From contig NZ_WPZQ01000009.1 of the NCBI RefSeq assembly GCF_013030265.1, positions 1-64,000 of the forward strand: 64,000 nucleotides of DNA, given 5' to 3'. The translations under genes were made by a program, and so were the position numbers. Under the pieces are notes generated by a model. That model did not search any database. It worked only from the letters and a program-made list of their open reading frames with translations, and was not told the DNA's origin. How positions within the stretch are numbered: position 1 is the first letter of the stretch; the number at the start of each line of letters is the position of its first letter. Source of the DNA: Ruegeria arenilitoris (GTDB taxonomy: Bacteria > Pseudomonadota > Alphaproteobacteria > Rhodobacterales > Rhodobacteraceae). Shown here one piece after another: positions 42,692 through 51,996 of the stretch.

Positions 42692-43668
42692 TATGCAGCC
42701 CCCCTCTTGATTGCTGGCGCTATCTCCAGCTCTGCACCGCTGAGAAGTTGACCTGTCTTAATTGAGCGGAAATTCTCAGCAATGAATGGGTTCAATGCAT
42801 CAACACAGCGCTTCTGTTTCCGATAGGCCCCCGCGAAGTGACTTTGTTCAAGGGTTTGGTTTCCATTGCGCAATGCCAATTTGATAGCCGATATGATCAG
42901 CCCGATTTTCGACCCGAACTCGTAGCGGGCCGCATGCAGCAGTCGTCGCGCGAATGCCGATGTCTCAAGCGTTTTGCCGCGCGACAGTTTTGCCGCATCA
43001 AGATAGGCACCCAGCACGCCCATTATCTCATGCCCATGGGCGGCATAGCTCATGGGCGCAAAATGCACGGGCTCAAACCGTCGGCTGAGCTGTTCATCCC
43101 GGTTAATCAGATCCAGGAGTTCACAGGTGCCACTGAGGATCAGGCTGACCGGCCATTCCGCGTACTCCAGACAGGACTTCCAGACCAGCATCACCTGATC
43201 AAACTCAGATTTCGACTTGGTCCTCAGGATATGCTGCGCTTCGTCAAAATGCAGAAAAAGCGTCTTATGGGAGCGCGCATAACGCATCACCTGCCGCCAG
43301 ATCGAATGGCCTGTCCGCGATCCCTTGCTCTCATATCCATATGCCTCGATGGTATCGCGACCGACACCTTTGATCGTGGCTTCTGACGCCAAGCGAACTG
43401 TCAATGCCTGATTAGATGGTTTCCCATAAGCCAGATGAGGGTGTTTCAGCAGAAGGTGTTCGATGCCAAAACTCTTACCGGCCCCTGCATTGCCAATGAC
43501 AACAATGCCGCGCTGCGCAGTCACCCTGCCAGCAGCTGTATGCGCTTTGCGTCGGTAGAGAATATCATCAACCTAATCCCGGAGTTCCAGATAAGTGTCA
43601 TGGGCGATAAAGCGGTGTTCAAGGTCAGCCACGATGTGGCTGACCTCCTCACGGGACATATGTGTCAT
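42691..43668 (-). pseudogene. tniB: TniB/TnsC AAA ATPase, interrupted by in-frame TAG
   Basis: The full frame starts at ATG 43668, overlapping the tniA stop by 4 bases (ATGA), and reads MTHMSREEVSHIVADLEHRF, then IAHDTYLELRD, TAG (43575-43573), VDDILYRRKAHTAAGRV and on into the ATPase. The ATPase shows Walker A GNAGAGKSF and Walker B LFLHFDEAQHIL, so this is the TniB/TnsC regulator. Codon 32 is amber. A GTG at 43524 could restart a 277-aa protein lacking the N-terminal helices that contact TniA/TnsB. Position, overlap and frame all fit one gene damaged by a single base change (or read-through). Confidence 0.85.
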
Positions 43669-45818
43669 TGTCCGTCCTCCATACGCCAGCGCGGGCGTGA
43701 GATCGACATGGTCTTCTCTGCGTCATCCTCCTTAGGAGTGATCTCCGGGAGCTGTGGTGGCGCCACCTCTGCTCTGGCGATCACACCATCAAGGAGACCT
43801 CTTTTTTTCCTGGAAACCGTGGGGGTGATGCCCGCCACGACATCCAGTCCAAGCCAGAGATGCTCCCGATTGCGCTCAACATCTGCCTTGGTCGGGGCAA
43901 GCGCTGAGAGCCCAAGCCGTTGAGAGGCAGCGCGATCCTCCTCTGAGAAGTCTGCGAATGCCTGATCAATGATATCCTGCGTCAGTTCTGCCTCCGCCTC
44001 AAAACGGCGGCGCAGATTGCTGCAGGCCTCGGTCCACAGATCCAGCGACAGACCATCAAACCCTTTTGCCAGGGGGCGGGCAACAACCCAGACACCATTG
44101 AGATTGACCTCAATCATACCAAGGTCCTGATGATCCACCCGGATCTCAACCTCGAGATCGGGATTGGCCAGGAAATGGTGCCGAACCATCTCACAGGTGT
44201 AGAAGATGCCCGCAAACCGAACCCCGCGTCCGGAAATACTCCGGGTGTATTTCCGACCGAAGGCCCCGAGGCGCTCAATTCGGCTGGGAGGGCGCGGCTT
44301 GCCAACGGTCGAGCACAATTCCCGCCAGCAGTTCAGCGGGGTCTGTCCACCGATGCCCCCATGGGGCTTGTTGTTATATACATCCACAACAAAGCGAACC
44401 AGGATCCGGGTCAACTCGTCATCAGCAAGTGCAGCATAGTCTTCAGGTATGAAGTCACCTTTTTCTACGATGTTCGAATAGGTGCGCGCACTCAGACGCT
44501 CCATCAGCTCCACCCCGAAGGTCCTGAAGCAGCGCTCAATATGTCCGCGAAGCTTGGGCACACCCGCAGGCGGGAACATGACCGTTCCGCGAAGATCCGT
44601 CACAGCGCCCCGGAAATCAAAGTTCGCAAAGGCCGCCCCCTGATCCGAGGCAACAGTTTCAAAACCAGTGCCCGGCCAGTCTGGAAGCGTGCAGCCAAAA
44701 AGGCGGGCAAGGTCCGCTTTATCCCGGGTTGCCAGGTCCAGCGCCGCGATCGCATCTTCGGTGTTCGGGGTTGCGCAAACCTTCACCGAGAGGATCAGTC
44801 GCGTTCGCACATCGATCACGACATAGATCCAGCGTCGCCCTTTCGGCAGTGCTTTGATCTGCTCCTCTGTCAGATGACCGAAGACACCGGCCTCCGCAAA
44901 GAAGGTAATCAGGTCGACCTTCCATTCATCGATTTCCAAACGCTCCCCTGGCCGCAGGACATTCAGTCCTTCGCCGATGATTGCAAAATGCCGGTTGGCC
45001 GCTTCGAGGCCCTGGCGCTGGCACATCACATGGTAAGGCTCAAGACGACATATCTCTCTGTAGATTGTGCTTTCTGCGGGAACGGCCAATGGCGGCAAGC
45101 CGCGATCGATCCGATACGCATTCGCCAGCCGGAAAGCCCGTTTTGTCTGGCGAATAACGCTCTTCTTCGACGGGCGCTTGAAGCTCGCATACCGATCCGC
45201 GCACTTGCGAAGCAGGGCGGCGCTCTCGGGACCAAATTTTACCTTCGTCCGTCCCGCAAGATAGCGTTTGTCTATGAGCGCTAGAACGCACCGACCACTA
45301 GCCTCATAAGCGCGGACCCAACGCAGCAAGGCCGAAGAGCCTGGCGGGTCAATCTCGTTGCTTGACCGCTTCTTTCCTCCATATTTGCGCTTCCCGGTAT
45401 CCTTATCAGGCTGCGGAATCTGCACGGTGATTTCCTGCGCCACACTCCGGATCCAGATCTCCACATCTTTCCAGTAGCGGCCAATCTCTCCGCGTGCTTC
45501 AGCATCCAGAAAGAGATCGCACCAGGCCTGACGGAAGAAGACCGTTGAGCGCTGTTTTGCAGGCAGATGGGTGACAATCTGATCGGCAAACTGCACGCGC
45601 TGTCGGACGGCCTCTTCACTGTGATAGCCATCACGAATGGTGATGTGACCGGTCTTCAGACCTTCGTTGATCTCATCATAGGTGAGCTCGTCAAAGACAA
45701 TTTCTCCTTCACTCCAGCGACTGATGATGACACCTAGCGGCCCTTGTTCCACGAGAAGACCAGGGACGTCACCTTGCTGAATCTGCGAATAGGGCTCGAG
45801 ACGAATGATATCAGTCAT
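43665..45818 (-). CDS. tniA: Transposase TniA/TnsB (DDE integrase fold)
   Basis: A 717-aa Mu-type transposase. The catalytic triad is visible as D297 (EIDEWKVD), D392 (VASDQGAAF) and E428 (RGHIERCFRTFG), in a retroviral-integrase fold. HTH domains precede it and a Mu C-terminal barrel (VRFAGIFYTCEMVRHHFLAN) follows. It makes the 3'-end cuts and strand transfer. It overlaps tnsA and tniB by 4 bases each, the standard Tn7-like gene order. This gene looks intact, unlike tniB and tniQ. Confidence 0.95.
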   Translation of the reverse strand: MTDIIRLEPYSQIQQGDVPGLLVEQGPLGVIISRWSEGEIVFDELTYDEINEGLKTGHITIRDGYHSEEAVRQRVQFADQIVTHLPAKQRSTVFFRQAWCDLFLDAEARGEIGRYWKDVEIWIRSVAQEITVQIPQPDKDTGKRKYGGKKRSSNEIDPPGSSALLRWVRAYEASGRCVLALIDKRYLAGRTKVKFGPESAALLRKCADRYASFKRPSKKSVIRQTKRAFRLANAYRIDRGLPPLAVPAESTIYREICRLEPYHVMCQRQGLEAANRHFAIIGEGLNVLRPGERLEIDEWKVDLITFFAEAGVFGHLTEEQIKALPKGRRWIYVVIDVRTRLILSVKVCATPNTEDAIAALDLATRDKADLARLFGCTLPDWPGTGFETVASDQGAAFANFDFRGAVTDLRGTVMFPPAGVPKLRGHIERCFRTFGVELMERLSARTYSNIVEKGDFIPEDYAALADDELTRILVRFVVDVYNNKPHGGIGGQTPLNCWRELCSTVGKPRPPSRIERLGAFGRKYTRSISGRGVRFAGIFYTCEMVRHHFLANPDLEVEIRVDHQDLGMIEVNLNGVWVVARPLAKGFDGLSLDLWTEACSNLRRRFEAEAELTQDIIDQAFADFSEEDRAASQRLGLSALAPTKADVERNREHLWLGLDVVAGITPTVSRKKRGLLDGVIARAEVAPPQLPEITPKEDDAEKTMSISRPRWRMEDGQ

Positions 45819-46492
45819 TGCAAGCCTCCCTCGACCAGCATGTCGAGATCAATAACCCCGTCCTGGATCGGGCGCAGAATACCGGCATAGATCGCTTTGA
45901 ATATTTCCGGCCAAGCCCTGCCGCCAATAGCGGCTCTCGCAACCAACTCGCGGATCGTGACCGGCAGATCGATCTCAGCCGCAAGCTCTGCGATTATCGC
46001 GGCCGCCTCCGGGTCATCCTCACGCCGGTAGGCAAACAGGCGCCGTGCATTCAGCGCCTCCCACTGGTCGTAGTTTTCCTCAGTGATCAGCACAAGATTA
46101 TCCGCGAAGTCATCGGGCATCGCTGCCGCGACATAACCCAGCTGCACCTCAAGGTTCTGCGCTCTGGCGCGTTCTGCCGGTTTGATCTCGGCAGCATACT
46201 TGCTCCCATCAGCGAAGGTATAAAGTTGATCCACTCTTTTACTACGCTTACGGCCATCGGCATCGATGTATTCAATGGCAGGCGGCTGCTCGACCATGTC
46301 AGCCACAGGATACAGCGCTGATGTCGTGGTGAAGGCATCAAACTCACCAAGGCTGTCGAAGACGACTTTCTGACTTTCGCCCCCGTGGGGTCGAAATGCG
46401 CCTGTCTCGACGAAAGTACGCCCTCGCGAGCGCTCAGACAGATTACACGTTGAACGGCTGTCCAGCGGGGCTTTGAAGATTTCTTTTTCCAT
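45815..46492 (-). CDS. tnsA: TnsA-like endonuclease
   Basis: A 225-aa TnsA-family nuclease. The restriction-like core shows a Glu in VFDSLGEFDAF, an Asp in VDQLYTFADGS and the EIKP motif in YAAEIKPAERA, followed by a C-terminal TnsC/TniA-interaction region. TnsA cuts the 5' ends so that Tn7-like elements move by cut-and-paste. It overlaps tniA by 4 bases. Together with TniA-type transposase, this marks a Tn7-like element rather than a Tn5053-type without TnsA. Confidence 0.9.
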   Translation of the reverse strand: MEKEIFKAPLDSRSTCNLSERSRGRTFVETGAFRPHGGESQKVVFDSLGEFDAFTTTSALYPVADMVEQPPAIEYIDADGRKRSKRVDQLYTFADGSKYAAEIKPAERARAQNLEVQLGYVAAAMPDDFADNLVLITEENYDQWEALNARRLFAYRREDDPEAAAIIAELAAEIDLPVTIRELVARAAIGGRAWPEIFKAIYAGILRPIQDGVIDLDMLVEGGLQ

Positions 46493-46719
46493 GTTTTTTG
46501 ATGGTGTACGGGATCATTCCCTGAGCAATATGATCAGGGTGAACCGCACACATTCCTCTTGTCGAATGGTGGAAGGCGGCCGAACACGACCGTTCGGGTC
46601 AAAAGACCCGGCCGCCAGACTTGACTTTTGAGGGGATTCGAGAGACCTTCTGAGTGTCGGGTACCAATCGACGCAAAGGCCCTTGAGAGTCCGCTCTCGG
46701 GGCTTTTCTATTTTCTAGA
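46493..46719. other. Leader of the transposition operon
   Basis: A 227-base gap between the HTH gene and tnsA with no gene. It probably holds the tnsA promoter. The sequence near 46590-46660 is locally self-complementary (CCGGCC, GGGTC) but no clear terminator is seen. Confidence 0.4.
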
Positions 46720-46956
46720 TCATCGTTTCATATCCCTCTTCTTTCCAGAGTCGGCCACCGGCCAAAGGTCTTCGACGCGAAAACCTGTACGCTCAGCGAT
46801 CCCTGTTTCGATCTCCGCCGACCGCCTACGCCCGGCAAGTACGTTCGACACCGCCGAACGACTATACCCGATGCTCTCGGCCAGCTCGGTGATTGTGGTC
46901 TGAGCCATCCCGAGATGCAGTTTCACAATCTGCTGGCGCATGTTGTTGGCATCCAT
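46720..46956 (-). CDS. Small HTH (Ner/XRE-like) regulator at transposon end
   Basis: A 78-aa protein with a helix-turn-helix: TTITELAESIGYSRSAVSNV then LAGRRRSAEIETGIAERTGF. It resembles Ner/Nlp or XRE-type mini-repressors often found at the edge of Mu- and Tn7-like transposition modules. It lies upstream of tnsA and probably represses its own and the tnsA promoter. A dyad GAAACG-AA-CGTTTC lies upstream at 47160-47173, and a related CTAACGTTTC at 46979-46988. Confidence 0.78.
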   Translation of the reverse strand: MDANNMRQQIVKLHLGMAQTTITELAESIGYSRSAVSNVLAGRRRSAEIETGIAERTGFRVEDLWPVADSGKKRDMKR

Positions 46957-47812
46957 GTTTCGTGGCCTTTTGGCAGGAACTAACGTTTCCGATGATGTCG
47001 GGTCGAACCTTCTATCACCCTGGATTCTAAGAGATTACCCACTGCCAGAATAGGTCCAAAATGATTCAGCCGAGTAATTATTTTACATTATTAATCAATC
47101 ACTTATAACCACTCACCATCACAAAGTTAATGTTTAATTCTGCCATTAACTCCGCGAGTGAAACGAACGTTTCTGTGAGCCCGTCAAATTCCTTATGGCG
47201 GTCATCTTATCGGGACAGCGTGAATGTCGGCATTGATTGGGAAGGACTTCCGTGCTGCATGGTTTTCTGAGACCGCGAGACGTGGCACAGAATTTCCTAC
47301 TTACAAACACAGGCAGGAGGAGGTGCGCGGGAGCGTGAACTCGGACGCCTGCGCAGGCGGCAACCTAGGCCTTCAGCAGACATTTACGTTGGTCTTAGCT
47401 TGGTCTGACGACATCTCGAAAGCCAACATTGCTGCTCTACGAGCATACAGGAACAACAAAATTCTTGCACCATGGGCGGAGCATCAGATTCGATAGGAGT
47501 ACCTTCTATTGGACATCTTGGGTAAGGCAGCGTTTGCGACCAATCGGACACAGTTATGTTGCAATTTGGTCACCAGATGCCGAGAGCGTGGTCAAAACCT
47601 TTGCTTGAATCATCGACCCCGATTAGGTGACAGTCTCCAACTGGTCCATTGGACCCAAATCGTAACCCCAAGCAAGGAAAGGGACATACATGCTAATTCG
47701 TCATTTCGCCCTTCCGGGGCCGATCAACACCTAAGCTGAAATCAGATCAGGTTTGATCCAGCTCGCCGGCTCGTGGCTGGCGCATCTATATACGTTTATT
47801 GGGTACTATCTT
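46957..47812. other. Right flank of the Tn7-like module
   Basis: About 855 bases without a convincing gene. The AT-rich part 47050-47160 contains an inverted repeat AGTTAATG/CATTAACT (47125-47132 and 47144-47151) and the dyad at 47160-47173, and probably includes the transposon right end with TnsB sites. The TGT..ACA ends cannot be fixed by eye. Frames at 47224-47496 and 47509-47739 have no protein-like signature or ribosome-binding site that I trust. Confidence 0.5.
47160..47173. promoter_or_regulatory. Dyad GAAACG-AA-CGTTTC
   Basis: A perfect 6-bp inverted repeat with a 2-base spacer. A related CTAACGTTTC sits at 46979-46988 close to the HTH start. These could be binding sites of the small HTH regulator or part of transposon end sites. 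Confidence 0.45.
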
Positions 47813-48946
47813 ATGGGCAATTCTGTCTTGGATGGTCGCGCGTCAGCTGTGTCCGGCGACGGCGTCATCACGAAATTCTATACAACTGCGGCCTGGATCG
47901 AAGGACGGGCCGAAGCGCAACTCGAAGAAATCGCCGGCTGGACCGGAGTGCAAAAAATCGCGGCCTTTCCCGATTTACACCCGGGCAAATACGGGCCGGT
48001 TGGATGTGCCGTTCTGGCGGGCCGTATTTTTCCGCAACTGATCGGTAACGATATCGGTTGTGGCATGTCTCTGTTCCAGCTTGATCTGCCTATGCGAAAG
48101 CTGAAGCTGGAGAAAGCGCTGCGCCGGATGCGTGTTCTTGGAGAACCTGTATCTGAAGATCAGCGCTGGCGACTGGAAGATGCTGGCCTGCCAACCGATC
48201 TGTTTGCCACATCGCTCGGTACGGTTGGTGGCGGCAATCATTTCTGCGAAGTGCAAACTTTGGCCGAGGCGGGTGACGGCATCCGCCTCGATGCATCGCG
48301 TCTGTATCTGCTGGTGCATTCCGGATCGCGAGGTTTTGGAAATGCCGTTCTTGAGGCTGTACCTCAGGGAGCCTATGCCGGACTGCACGAGGATTGCGAC
48401 GCGGCTCAGTCCTATCTGAGAGATCATGACAAAGCGGTTCGTTGGGCCAGCCTCAATCGTCAGGCCGTTGCAGAACGCGCATCCGAGGCGCTGCGGGCAG
48501 ACCTGACATTGATTGTCGATGCCCCGCATAACCTACTTGCGCGGCATGGCGAGGGCTGGCTGCACCGCAAGGGCGCGGCAGTCGCCGAGCAGGGATTTGT
48601 TCCGCTTGCCGGATCGCGGGCCAGTGAAAGCTATCTGATGGCTCCGAACGGTCATGACGACTCACTAAGCAGCCTCGCTCATGGTGCCGGGCGACGCTAC
48701 GACCGATCCTCGATGCATGGTCGAGTACGGGCCAAGAAATCCGACATTGAGACCATGCAGCGCACATCCTTTGGCGGGCGTATTCTGTGCGAGGATCGCG
48801 ACCTTCTGATTGAAGAAGCGCCTTTGGCCTACAAATCGGCCAAGTCCGTCGCCGGAGACCTGGAGCGAACAGGTGCTGCGTATTCTGTGGGTGAGTTCCA
48901 TCCGCTTCTGACCTTCAAGAAAACGCGTGACGGGAGGCCGTCATGA
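47813..48946 (+). CDS. rtcB: RtcB family RNA ligase (PrfH-associated)
   Basis: A 377-aa RtcB-family RNA ligase, shorter than canonical RtcB (about 400-480 aa). Seen motifs are FPDLHPGKYGPVG, the metal Cys in IGNDIGCGMSLF, GGGNHFCEVQ, VHSGSRGFGN and the guanylylated His in SLAHGAGRRYDRS. RtcB joins 2',3'-cyclic phosphate or 3'-phosphate RNA ends to 5'-OH ends. The subtype that precedes prfH has been linked to repair of cleaved 16S rRNA. I chose ATG 47813 (MGNSVLDG) since the family starts near there; an in-frame TTG lies 60 bases earlier. It overlaps prfH by 4 bases. Confidence 0.9.
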   Translation: MGNSVLDGRASAVSGDGVITKFYTTAAWIEGRAEAQLEEIAGWTGVQKIAAFPDLHPGKYGPVGCAVLAGRIFPQLIGNDIGCGMSLFQLDLPMRKLKLEKALRRMRVLGEPVSEDQRWRLEDAGLPTDLFATSLGTVGGGNHFCEVQTLAEAGDGIRLDASRLYLLVHSGSRGFGNAVLEAVPQGAYAGLHEDCDAAQSYLRDHDKAVRWASLNRQAVAERASEALRADLTLIVDAPHNLLARHGEGWLHRKGAAVAEQGFVPLAGSRASESYLMAPNGHDDSLSSLAHGAGRRYDRSSMHGRVRAKKSDIETMQRTSFGGRILCEDRDLLIEEAPLAYKSAKSVAGDLERTGAAYSVGEFHPLLTFKKTRDGRPS

Positions 48947-49584
48947 TTACATCCCGACATATTTCACTCTTGGTCACCAGTGGCAGCGGGCCGGCAGAAT
49001 GCCAGCAAGCCGTTGCAGGCGTGCTCGAGGCAATGCGCATCGAGGCCGAGCTCATCGCCGTGGACTTCGACACCAATGGGGTGCGTACAAAACACGGCTA
49101 TAAGTCCGTAGTGGTTCTGGTAAGCGGTGCCGACGCGGAGGCCTTCGCCATGAATTGGCGCGGTACGATCCAGTGGCGGGCGCAAAGCAATCTGCGTCCG
49201 ACGCATAAACGGGCCAATTGGTTCATTGGGGTGTTCGACCTGCCTGCACCGGTGCAAACACCTGACCGCATTCATGCGCGTGATGTTGCGTTCGAAACCT
49301 TCCGCGCTGGCGGACCTGGCGGGCAGCACCAGAACACGACCGATAGCGCAGTGCGGGCGACGCACAAGCCAACGGGGCTTTCGGCGGTGGCGCGTGAAGA
49401 GCGTTCGCAGCATCGCAACAAATCACTGGCATTGGAACGCCTGCAGCATCTGATCGCCGCGCAAGCCGCAGCGGATGAAGCCGCACAAAAGGCGGGCTGC
49501 AACGAGCTGCACTACGCGCTCGAACGCGGCAATCCGGCGCGGTGCTTCAAGGGTCGCGATTTTCGCGAAGTGAAAGGGGGTTAA
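48943..49584 (+). CDS. prfH: Peptide chain release factor homologue PrfH
   Basis: A 213-aa class-I release-factor-like protein with the GGQ motif in FRAGGPGGQHQNTTDSAVRA, but no codon-recognition domain of RF1/RF2. This is the PrfH (RF-H) family, which acts with RtcB on ribosomes damaged in the decoding centre to release the peptide and allow RNA repair. ATGA overlap with rtcB and a 1-base gap to the AAA gene point to one operon. Confidence 0.92.
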   Translation: MITSRHISLLVTSGSGPAECQQAVAGVLEAMRIEAELIAVDFDTNGVRTKHGYKSVVVLVSGADAEAFAMNWRGTIQWRAQSNLRPTHKRANWFIGVFDLPAPVQTPDRIHARDVAFETFRAGGPGGQHQNTTDSAVRATHKPTGLSAVAREERSQHRNKSLALERLQHLIAAQAAADEAAQKAGCNELHYALERGNPARCFKGRDFREVKGG

Positions 49585-49585
49585 G

Positions 49586-50830
49586 ATGGAAGCATTCGAT
49601 CAATTCCTGACCAGCGCCCTGACCAGCGATTTTTTCGCGGGCGGCTTGGCGCTCGGGGCATTTGGGGTCGCGGCGGCCTTTCTGCGCATTGTGTTCATGG
49701 CCATGTACCGTGTGATTGTTCGGCGCGTTTGGGTGAGCCTGACACTCGATAACCGAAGCGCGGCCTATCGTCATTTCTGTATCTGGATGGAGCAGAACAG
49801 TGTTCTGTCTCATTCGCGCCATGTGCGCTTGACGGATGGCAAATGGGCTCGGGGAACAAAGGGCTATGCACCGGCTCCCGGGCGGCACTGGTTTTTCTGG
49901 CGGGGAAAGCTCTGCAGCCTAGAACGCGACATCAATGAAAAGTCAAAAGTGGGTGCATCGCACAACCAGCGCCCGATGGAAGTATTGAATGTCACCGTCC
50001 TGTTCGGAAAGGTCGAAACGATATTGGGCTGGATCGCTGAGGGACGTGCACTTTCCCAAACCAGGGATCGCATCGGCCCTGGCCTCCATATTCTGAAAGG
50101 GGATTGGTGGGATCATGTCGGGGATGTCCCGCGCCGTTCCGTCAATACGATACTGGTGGATGACGATCGTATCGGGAAAGTGTTGGACGACATGCGTTGG
50201 TTCTATGGAGCCAGCGACTGGTACGCGGAACGTGGTGTTCCCTGGCGGCGGGGGTATCTGTTTTACGGCCCTCCGGGCACGGGCAAATCGAGCCTCATTC
50301 GCGCGCTGGCATCAGACCTGTCATTGGATATCGCGTCGCTGGATATCGGGCGCGTCACGCTGACGGATGATGATCTGCGTGAAGCGATGATGTGTGCCCC
50401 CAAGGGGTCCCTGATCGCAATCGAGGATGTGGACGCCGTGTTTACGCAGCGCGAAGGTGGCGAGAAACGCTCGGGCGTCAGCTTCTCGGGCTTGCTCAAT
50501 GCCATCGATGGCGTCGCGGCTCAGGAGGGTCGTGCTCTGGTCATGACCACAAACCACAAAGAAAGGTTGGACCCGGCCTTGATCCGTCCGGGCCGCGCTG
50601 ATGTGCACACCGAGCTTGGATTGGTGGGTGCAGCAACAGCCCGCCGACTGTTTGAGCGCTTTTTCCCCGGTGAGCGCGACTTGGCCGAGGCATTCGAACA
50701 GCGGTTAGGAGATCAACGACTCAGCCCCGCCCAGATACAAGGGTGGCTTTTGGCCAATAGCGCCGACCCAAAGATTGCAGCGCAAGCTTGGGAACTGGAC
50801 AGCCCAAAACAAGATATGGCGGCCGAGTAA
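49586..50830 (+). CDS. BCS1-like AAA ATPase
   Basis: A 414-aa protein with an N-terminal membrane helix (about residues 18-40), a BCS1-type middle domain and a single AAA module: Walker A GPPGTGKSS, Walker B LIAIEDVDAVF, sensor VMTTNHKERLDPALIRPGR. Mitochondrial Bcs1 moves folded Rieske proteins across the membrane. Bacterial BCS1-like proteins are mostly uncharacterised. Its position directly behind rtcB-prfH (AAAGGGGG ribosome-binding site) suggests a shared stress role, perhaps unfolding or removing a damaged ribosome component or toxin. Confidence 0.85.
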   Translation: MEAFDQFLTSALTSDFFAGGLALGAFGVAAAFLRIVFMAMYRVIVRRVWVSLTLDNRSAAYRHFCIWMEQNSVLSHSRHVRLTDGKWARGTKGYAPAPGRHWFFWRGKLCSLERDINEKSKVGASHNQRPMEVLNVTVLFGKVETILGWIAEGRALSQTRDRIGPGLHILKGDWWDHVGDVPRRSVNTILVDDDRIGKVLDDMRWFYGASDWYAERGVPWRRGYLFYGPPGTGKSSLIRALASDLSLDIASLDIGRVTLTDDDLREAMMCAPKGSLIAIEDVDAVFTQREGGEKRSGVSFSGLLNAIDGVAAQEGRALVMTTNHKERLDPALIRPGRADVHTELGLVGAATARRLFERFFPGERDLAEAFEQRLGDQRLSPAQIQGWLLANSADPKIAAQAWELDSPKQDMAAE

Positions 50831-51342
50831 GCGAGCACGAGCGCCCGCTAAATCTTGCGTCCGGTTGGCTGCTGTGCCACCTCAAATCGAGGACATTTCA
50901 GCGAAGCAGATCAATTTCACGAGTTTTTTCTTAGGACCTGCAAGGAGATGGGCACGATTTAGTGGCCCATATGTGAATACTCGCCAAGCCTGGACTTGAT
51001 GAAGGCCCGGAAGAGTGGATTTCGAGGAAATGGAATTTTGAATTGCAATTTCGTGCAAGGTTCTCGAGGTCGCTAGCGCACTTCAACCCATAAAAACTGA
51101 GCCGAGAAACCAAATACACCTTAACAAACAGCTTTGGGCTGCATTGCAGACAGACTCGGACTGTGCTGAAAGCGCGCATTTGCAAAGGTTGCTGCGAATG
51201 ACGAAGTGAGACCACTCCGAGAAAAGGCGATTGCATTAACGAGCGCCAAGTCATGAACGGGACAGAGCGGACTGTCTGCAGGCATGTAATGGACCGCTTT
51301 CTGTTTTTCGAGAGGATTGCGCTGCCCATGAACGGACAGTCA
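50831..51342. other. Intergenic region after BCS1-like gene
   Basis: About 510 bases with no supported gene. Sequence near 51160-51320 has short GCGG-rich phrases (GCTGCGAATGACG, AGCGGACTGTCTGC) faintly like the dispersed repeat, but I cannot align it convincingly. Confidence 0.4.
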
Positions 51343-51996
51343 TCAGAGTCCGAGTTCTTCTCTCAGGCGCGACAGGCGCTGCATTGCGTTGTACTGCCAA
51401 CCCGGTCGATAGTCTTGGCGGTAGGCGCTCCCACCTGACAACTCAAGAAATGGACGTTCCTCCAGGATCACAAAGTGCTCACGAGACCCATCAAGCGCGT
51501 GGCTGTTGTGAAGATTCAACCAGACCAAACTTTTGATCTGTGTAACAGGCCGCAGCGTGTCAATTTGTGTCGTGCCAATGTCAAGACGCTCAAGTGACGG
51601 TATTGCTGCGACGGGCGACACATCGGACACCCAGGTGTCATGAAGATAAACCAACTTCAGGTTCGGCAAGCCCTGAAGCGGTTTGAGATCGGAAACTCGT
51701 GTCATGTTCAAGTCAAGATGTTCGAGAGTCGCATTACCTTCCAGCCCGGTCAGATCGCTTAAGCTGGTTCCCCGTGCGTTCAGGTACTTTAAGTTTGGAA
51801 CATTACCGATGTTGGCTGGCAGCTTCCGAAGATCGACAAGGTCGCTGAAATTTAGGTTATTGGTTCCGGCAGAAATTGCATCTTCAACCCGCTGCTCGGC
51901 TACAATAAGCTGTTGGTTTGCATTTCTCATCAGTTTGAACTGCCACGCCGCAAATGCGGCTAAGGCAATAATAAATAGTAAGATAATTTTCCTCAT
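51343..51996 (-). CDS. Membrane-anchored leucine-rich-repeat protein
   Basis: A 217-aa protein with an N-terminal hydrophobic segment (MRKIILLFIIALAAFAAWQF) that acts as a signal anchor. Five to six short LRR units follow (LPANIGNVPNLKYLNARGTS; LEHLDLNMTRVSDLKPLQGL; LERLDIGTTQIDTLRPVTQI). The repeats fold as a curved binding surface, here facing the periplasm. The start at 51996 is preferred over one 75 bases earlier because the signal segment begins there. The ligand is unknown. Confidence 0.78.
   Translation of the reverse strand: MRKIILLFIIALAAFAAWQFKLMRNANQQLIVAEQRVEDAISAGTNNLNFSDLVDLRKLPANIGNVPNLKYLNARGTSLSDLTGLEGNATLEHLDLNMTRVSDLKPLQGLPNLKLVYLHDTWVSDVSPVAAIPSLERLDIGTTQIDTLRPVTQIKSLVWLNLHNSHALDGSREHFVILEERPFLELSGGSAYRQDYRPGWQYNAMQRLSRLREELGL

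Noticed and set aside
44130..45284. 384-codon rightward open frame
   Set aside because: It lies opposite the intact transposase gene with its visible catalytic residues; no domain and no ribosome-binding site.
47224..47739. Two rightward frames of 90 and 76 codons before rtcB
   Set aside because: No recognisable domain, poor start context and mixed composition; more likely intergenic sequence.
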